The translations under genes were made by a program, and so were the position numbers. Below the pieces are notes generated by a model. That model did not search any database, was not told the DNA's origin, and was given only the letters and a program-made list of their open reading frames with translations. Positions 60,093 through 64,000 of a stretch of 64,000 nucleotides of DNA are shown here, in pieces; within the stretch, counting starts at the first letter, position 1; each line of letters begins with the position of its first letter. The stretch spans positions 80,328 through 144,327 of the forward strand of contig JAGARK010000016.1 in NCBI GenBank assembly GCA_017622295.1, read 5' to 3'. This DNA comes from Oscillospiraceae bacterium. GTDB lineage: Bacteria > Bacillota > Clostridia > Oscillospirales > Oscillospiraceae.

Positions 60093-62939
60093 TCATGCAC
60101 CCAGATAGTCATAATAGTAGCACATCTTGATCCAGGAATCGTCCACGTTTTCAAAAGTGTACTTGTCCATGATCTTCTGGAGCAGCTCAGCCAGGTCCTC
60201 GTCAACGGGAACACAGCCGATCTTCTCGGCGCTGCCAGTGGTGATGACCTTATCCAGGTAAGCTCTGACCTGCTCGGTCAGGTCCTCGCCGGTACCGTGG
60301 TACTTGCCGGCGTAGACATCCTCCAGCTGATAGATCTCAGCATAGGCTTCATATTCGTCGCCCCACAGCTCACGCAGATACTCATCGGTGGCATCCGCAT
60401 CACCGTCGAACTTGTCCAGGAAGGAAATGATGTACAGGTCGTCCTCGGTCTTGCTGAAATCGAAGCCGCCCAGGTCAATCATACCGGTGATCATAACGGT
60501 CTCACCGTTCTCATCCTTCTTGACGGTGCCGTCTTCATTATAAGAGGGCACATTGGAAACGGGAGTACCAAAGACGCCCGTGGCACCGGTGAAATCAGCA
60601 TAGATGATGCTTCCGTACTTCTGGTTACCGTTGGCATCCTTGCCCAGATCCTCGTGGTAGTAGCCATCCTCGCCCAGGACAACATCGATACCGCCGGAGA
60701 TCAGATAATACATGGCTTCGCCGGTTGCGTCGGTGTCATAGGTGAAGTATCCGGGAGAGCAGGCGCGGAACAGCTGATAAGAGGTACCCACGAACTCGAT
60801 ATCATAATAGATGTAGCCGACTTCGTAGACATCCCAGAATGCGATATCAATGTAGTACTTCTCCCCTGCTTCCATATAATACAGCATGGAAACATTGTCA
60901 GTATCTTCGTACATTCTCTCGCAGTGCTCATAGACCATCAGCTCTTCGCGGTTCTCGTTGAAGATCCAGCCTTCAACGCCGTCCTGGGATTCGTTGCGGG
61001 AGGTGATGCGATAGACGCCGGAGCGATCAGGAATGAACTCAGCAATCAGACCTCTGGGAATGATGGGACGGTTGTAGTAGAAGTAGTTGGACTCCACATT
61101 CTTGCCCAGCTTTGCTTTGTAAGCAGACTGTGCACTCAGGCCCTTGATGGGGTCCTCCAGCTGACCGCCCTTGGAGCCGTAGACCTGGTAGTAGGAACAC
61201 AGCTTCAGCCACTCATTCTCATCATCATCGAAGCCTGCGATATCTGCGACAGTCTTCAGCAGCTCTGCCAGCTCGTAATCAACGGTGCAAATACCATTCA
61301 GAGAAGAGTTGGAAGCATAGTTGCAATACTGAACCAGATCATCATAGTAGTTATGACCGTCAGCGACCAGATCGCCGTCGTAGGCCAGATCCCAAACAGT
61401 CTTCTCCTCATTGAACTCGGTGTAGTTCATCAGGTCAGCCAGCAGCAGGGGGCCGTTCTCCTCACCGACGTGATAGTAGCCGTCCTTTTCATTGTAGACG
61501 ACGTCCACATACTCATACTCGAAGCCGTCATCCACAGCGGTGGCTGCAAAACGGGGAATATAAGACTCGGTTTCGATATCATCAGCATCGACAATACGCA
61601 TATTCTTAATGTAAACGGTATCGTCACCAACATTGCCGCTCTCATCCTTCAGGTAGCACAGGGCCACTTCATAGGTGCCGTCTTCCAGGGCGACCCAGGG
61701 ATAGCAGCTCTTCCACTCCTCAGAATCGGAAACGCCGGAAATCTGATAGATATCCTCATTGTCAACGATGACAAACAGCACATCGGAGGCACCCTCGGTG
61801 GAGGACAGATAATCAAAACCAACAGCCTGGCCTGCCTTCAGAGTCACATCGGCATAAAGAATTGCATAAGACTCTTCGATCTCCTGGTTGGAGGCCTTCA
61901 GGCAAGCTTCACCGTTTTTCTCAGCTTCAATGAAGGGCCAGCAGTATTCTGCGCTCTCGCCTTCTTCTGCGCGGTAAGTAATTTCGTACTCAGAGCTGTT
62001 CAGGATCGCAGCAACATTCTCGGAAGAATCCATCTCGTAAGTAGGCTTGACATTGGTGATCAGCTCACTGACGCTGCCGTACAGCTTCTGCTCGTAATCG
62101 TCACCGGTAAAGGTTTCGAAGATGCTGGTGAAGGGTCTCAGGCTGGTAATGCCGCCGACCTCGATCAGACAAATGACGCCGTAACGGTCAATGATGATAG
62201 AGGTGGGATAACCGCTGATCCCAAAGGTAGCAGACCAGGAAGCGGGGCACTCAGCCATGGGGAAAGTCAGACCCATGCTCTGCTGATAAGCGCCGACTGC
62301 AGCATTGCCTTCCTGCAGCGGATCCAAAGCAATGACGCCTGCCTTATCCTTGAACATCTGGTAGGCTTCTTCCATATAGGGGAACTCGTTTGCACAGGGA
62401 CCGCAGGTGGTGAAGAAGAAGTTCAGCAGAACAACTTCCTTCTCTTCCAGCATTGCAGAAAGAGTGACGGTCTCGCCGGCAGGGGTGATGACACTGAAGT
62501 CATACATAACATCACCCAAACCCAGAGTTGCACCGGCAAGGTTTTCACCCCGGACCACGGAAGATTTCAGCTTCAGATTAGCAGAATTGCCGCTGAAGCC
62601 GTAGCTTTCTGCCACTTCATATCCCTTGGGAGCGCCGGATACAACAATGGCATAGGAATCGCTCTCGGGCATCTGGAAGCTGACATTACCGTCTGCATCG
62701 GTTTCACCATACTGTACCAGATTAGCCAGGGTGCTATCCTCATAAACATAAACATCAATTCCGGCCATAGCCATGCCGCCCATAGTGGTGACATTGACAC
62801 TGTAGCCGCGGTTGGCTGCATCGCCGGTGGTTGTCTCTTCGGGGGTTTCCTCAGAACCACAGCCAGTCAATGCAGCAGCCATCGAAAGGATCATCGCCAC
62901 GGCGAGAATCAACGACAGCAGTTTCTTAATATTGCTCAT
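60093..62939 (-). CDS. Large lipoprotein with TlpA/ResA-like thioredoxin domain (CGPC)
   Basis: 948 residues. Signal with lipobox ALTGC (Cys27). Ig-like domain (about 46-128), thioredoxin-like domain (about 135-290) with active site CGPC (Cys179/Cys182) and cis-Pro ISGYPTSIIID (Pro245). A beta-rich region follows (ATLKAGQAVGFDYLSS), then two divergent copies of the C-terminal module found in the two next genes (GYYHVGEENGPLLLADL with WLKLCSYY, and GYYHEDLG with WIKMCYYYDYLGA). CGPC is the classical thioredoxin dipeptide, suggesting a reductase-like potential. The start at 62939 follows AGGAGG by seven bases. It is the first gene of the operon and has a good promoter upstream. Confidence 0.83.
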   Translation of the reverse strand: MSNIKKLLSLILAVAMILSMAAALTGCGSEETPEETTTGDAANRGYSVNVTTMGGMAMAGIDVYVYEDSTLANLVQYGETDADGNVSFQMPESDSYAIVVSGAPKGYEVAESYGFSGNSANLKLKSSVVRGENLAGATLGLGDVMYDFSVITPAGETVTLSAMLEEKEVVLLNFFFTTCGPCANEFPYMEEAYQMFKDKAGVIALDPLQEGNAAVGAYQQSMGLTFPMAECPASWSATFGISGYPTSIIIDRYGVICLIEVGGITSLRPFTSIFETFTGDDYEQKLYGSVSELITNVKPTYEMDSSENVAAILNSSEYEITYRAEEGESAEYCWPFIEAEKNGEACLKASNQEIEESYAILYADVTLKAGQAVGFDYLSSTEGASDVLFVIVDNEDIYQISGVSDSEEWKSCYPWVALEDGTYEVALCYLKDESGNVGDDTVYIKNMRIVDADDIETESYIPRFAATAVDDGFEYEYVDVVYNEKDGYYHVGEENGPLLLADLMNYTEFNEEKTVWDLAYDGDLVADGHNYYDDLVQYCNYASNSSLNGICTVDYELAELLKTVADIAGFDDDENEWLKLCSYYQVYGSKGGQLEDPIKGLSAQSAYKAKLGKNVESNYFYYNRPIIPRGLIAEFIPDRSGVYRITSRNESQDGVEGWIFNENREELMVYEHCERMYEDTDNVSMLYYMEAGEKYYIDIAFWDVYEVGYIYYDIEFVGTSYQLFRACSPGYFTYDTDATGEAMYYLISGGIDVVLGEDGYYHEDLGKDANGNQKYGSIIYADFTGATGVFGTPVSNVPSYNEDGTVKKDENGETVMITGMIDLGGFDFSKTEDDLYIISFLDKFDGDADATDEYLRELWGDEYEAYAEIYQLEDVYAGKYHGTGEDLTEQVRAYLDKVITTGSAEKIGCVPVDEDLAELLQKIMDKYTFENVDDSWIKMCYYYDYLGA

Positions 62940-63011
62940 TACGTCCTCCTGTTTGTCTTTCGCACGAATTTGTTCCATAAATGGGCAAATTTACCCTTTT
63001 ATATCCAATAT

Positions 63012-63040
63012 ATAGTAACACAGGAAGTCCGAATCGTCAA
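63012..63040 (-). promoter_or_regulatory. Promoter of the five-gene lipoprotein operon
   Basis: Minus strand TTGACG (63035-63040) and TACTAT (63012-63017), 17-base spacer, about 70 bases before the first lipoprotein start. The -10 is imperfect. Confidence 0.6.
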
Positions 63041-63087
63041 TAGACAGTCTTTTAATATTTCCTTAAGCTCTTAAGAATTCTGAGTAG

Positions 63088-63121
63088 AAAAAACACCCCG
63101 GAATCCGAAGATTCCGGGGTG
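63088..63121 (-). terminator. Intrinsic terminator after the CxxC-repeat surface protein
   Basis: Minus strand: a perfect 12-bp stem (CACCCCGGAATC at 63094-63105 with 63110-63121), loop CGAA, followed by TTTTTT (63088-63093). Confidence 0.87.
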
Positions 63122-63172
63122 CGGATATTATTGCGTCATCCGGTTTATCGTCAACGCAGCTTCAGTTAAAAC

Positions 63173-64000
63173 TTAAGCAACGCGCTTCTTGGAAACCAGG
63201 ACGAAAGCGACAGCGGACAGAGCCATAACAGCAACCCAAACCATGATCATGGCGGTGTCGCCAGTCTGAGTCTCGGATGCGCCGCAGACGGTGCAGATGC
63301 CGTCGTCGCCGAACTCATGGCCCAGAGCAGCGATGATAACGCGCTTGAAGTTGGTCAGCTGAGTCAGTTCCTCGTTCTGCCAGACCTGCTCACAAGACTC
63401 ACAGTACCAGTACTCAATGTTACCGTTAGCGGAGCAAGTGGGATCCTTAGCCTCGACGTGGATGATTTCGCAGCCAACCTCGGGAATGATGACGTTCTTC
63501 ATGTTGGTCAGCTGGGTCAGAGCCTCGTCCTGCCAGACAGTCAGGCAGTCAGCGCAGTACCAGTACTCGATGTTGCCCTCGTAGTGGCAACCGGCCTCAA
63601 CAGCCTCAACATGGATGAGGTCGTGGCTTGCCTCGGCCTTGATAACGTTCTTGGAGTTGGTGATCTGAGTCAGAGCCTCGTCTGCCCAGTAGATCTCACA
63701 GACGGAGCAGAACCAGTACTCGGTGTTGTAGCAGGACTCAGCAACATGCTCCAGCTCGTGGGTAGCCTCAGCCTTGATGACGTTCTTGGAGTTGGTGATC
63801 TGAGTCAGAGCCTCGTCTGCCCAGTAGATCTCACAAACGGAGCAGAACCAGTACTCGGTGTTGTAGCAGGACTCTGCAACGTGCTCCAGCTCGTGGGTAG
63901 CCTCAGCCTTGATGACGTTCTTGGAGTTGGTGATCTGAGTCAGAGCCTCGTCTGCCCAGTAGATCTCACAAACGGAGCAGAACCAGTACTCGGTGTTGTA
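63173..64000 (-). CDS. Cell-surface protein with CxxC repeats and sortase-like C-terminal anchor (5' end outside window)
   Basis: The last 275 residues; the N-terminus lies beyond 64000. The frame is open from the window edge to the stop. It consists of 45-residue repeats of the form EYWFCSVCEIYWADEALTQIT, each with a CxxC pair, then two more divergent copies and a final CTVCGA unit. Similar repeats occur in clostridial surface proteins. The C-terminus is a membrane anchor (MIMVWVAVMALSAVAFVLV) preceded by QTGD and followed by KKRVA: a sortase-type layout, but without the usual Pro (LPxTG). A start at 63502 suggested by the longest ATG frame is internal and not the real start. Confidence 0.82.
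   Translation of the reverse strand, partial: YNTEYWFCSVCEIYWADEALTQITNSKNVIKAEATHELEHVAESCYNTEYWFCSVCEIYWADEALTQITNSKNVIKAEATHELEHVAESCYNTEYWFCSVCEIYWADEALTQITNSKNVIKAEASHDLIHVEAVEAGCHYEGNIEYWYCADCLTVWQDEALTQLTNMKNVIIPEVGCEIIHVEAKDPTCSANGNIEYWYCESCEQVWQNEELTQLTNFKRVIIAALGHEFGDDGICTVCGASETQTGDTAMIMVWVAVMALSAVAFVLVSKKRVA
63646..64000 (-). repeat. 135-bp tandem repeats in the surface protein gene
   Basis: Units begin at about 63646, 63781 and 63916 (the last cut by the window edge). By eye the first two differ at about three positions over 135 bases. More divergent copies lie at 63493 and 63340. Each unit encodes 45 residues with one CxxC. Confidence 0.85.

Noticed and set aside
60297-63074. 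925-codon plus-strand open frame opposite the first lipoprotein
   Set aside because: Antisense shadow that also crosses the operon promoter.
63173-63502. Independent 109-residue gene starting at 63502
   Set aside because: The frame continues upstream through matching repeats to the window edge; the ATG is an internal Met.

Overview
The window looks like a chromosomal segment of an anaerobic, endospore-forming member of the Clostridia, most likely Oscillospiraceae/Ruminococcaceae. The evidence is moderately high GC with strongly GC-ended codons, SpmA/SpmB and SpoVAC sporulation genes, a PASTA-containing SpoVD/FtsI-type transpeptidase, a MurE with the DNPR motif expected for meso-diaminopimelate, a small 2[4Fe-4S] ferredoxin, strong AGGAGG ribosome binding sites and sigma-A type promoters. 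No rRNA, tRNA, CRISPR array, prophage or transposase gene was seen.

Region 1 (1-12,000, minus strand) is the division and cell wall (dcw) cluster in transcription order mraZ-rsmH-ftsL-pbp-murE-murF-mraY-ftsW-murG-ftsQ-ftsZ. Several genes overlap by ATGA junctions. A good promoter and three MraZ-type boxes precede mraZ, and ftsZ has its own promoter. murD and ftsA are absent from the cluster, and murC lies alone 35 kb away. A clpC gene sits upstream.

Region 2 (14,400-31,000) is a series of short housekeeping units: ferredoxin, trmN6-rsmI, an AbrB/SpoVT-like regulator, spmA-spmB, a DnaQ-like exonuclease, nagB, an ECF S-component, an alpha/beta hydrolase, a barnase/barstar pair, a lone spoVAC, a MATE exporter, mtnN-luxS, a deacetylase-like membrane protein with degenerate catalytic motifs, DUF1653, an MdoB/LtaS-type enzyme, a tiny membrane protein under a consensus promoter with twin palindromic operators, and a PadR-HAAS pair. 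Most units are separated by strong intrinsic terminators.

Region 3 (31,400-50,700) holds DNA repair and translation quality genes (radC-uvrB, uvrA, pth-mfd), a cytosolic histidine-kinase-like protein lacking the phospho-acceptor His, a VanW-family wall protein, ddl-ywiB, murC, and an NhaC-family transporter downstream of a recognisable lysine riboswitch with its terminator. The transporter is therefore probably a lysine permease (LysW type).

Region 4 (50,700-64,000, minus strand) is the least ordinary part. An apparent five-gene operon encodes predicted lipoproteins of 948, 422, 1054, 141 and 1402 residues. Two carry TlpA/ResA-like thioredoxin domains (CGPC and CSPC). Three share a C-terminal module I cannot assign, and the largest has six copies of a GYYYxWTA beta-sandwich-like module. 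Just upstream lies the C-terminal part of a surface protein made of 45-residue CxxC repeats and ending in a sortase-like anchor. Together these could form an extracytoplasmic thiol-redox/adhesion system. That is inference, but it is the best candidate here for something undescribed.
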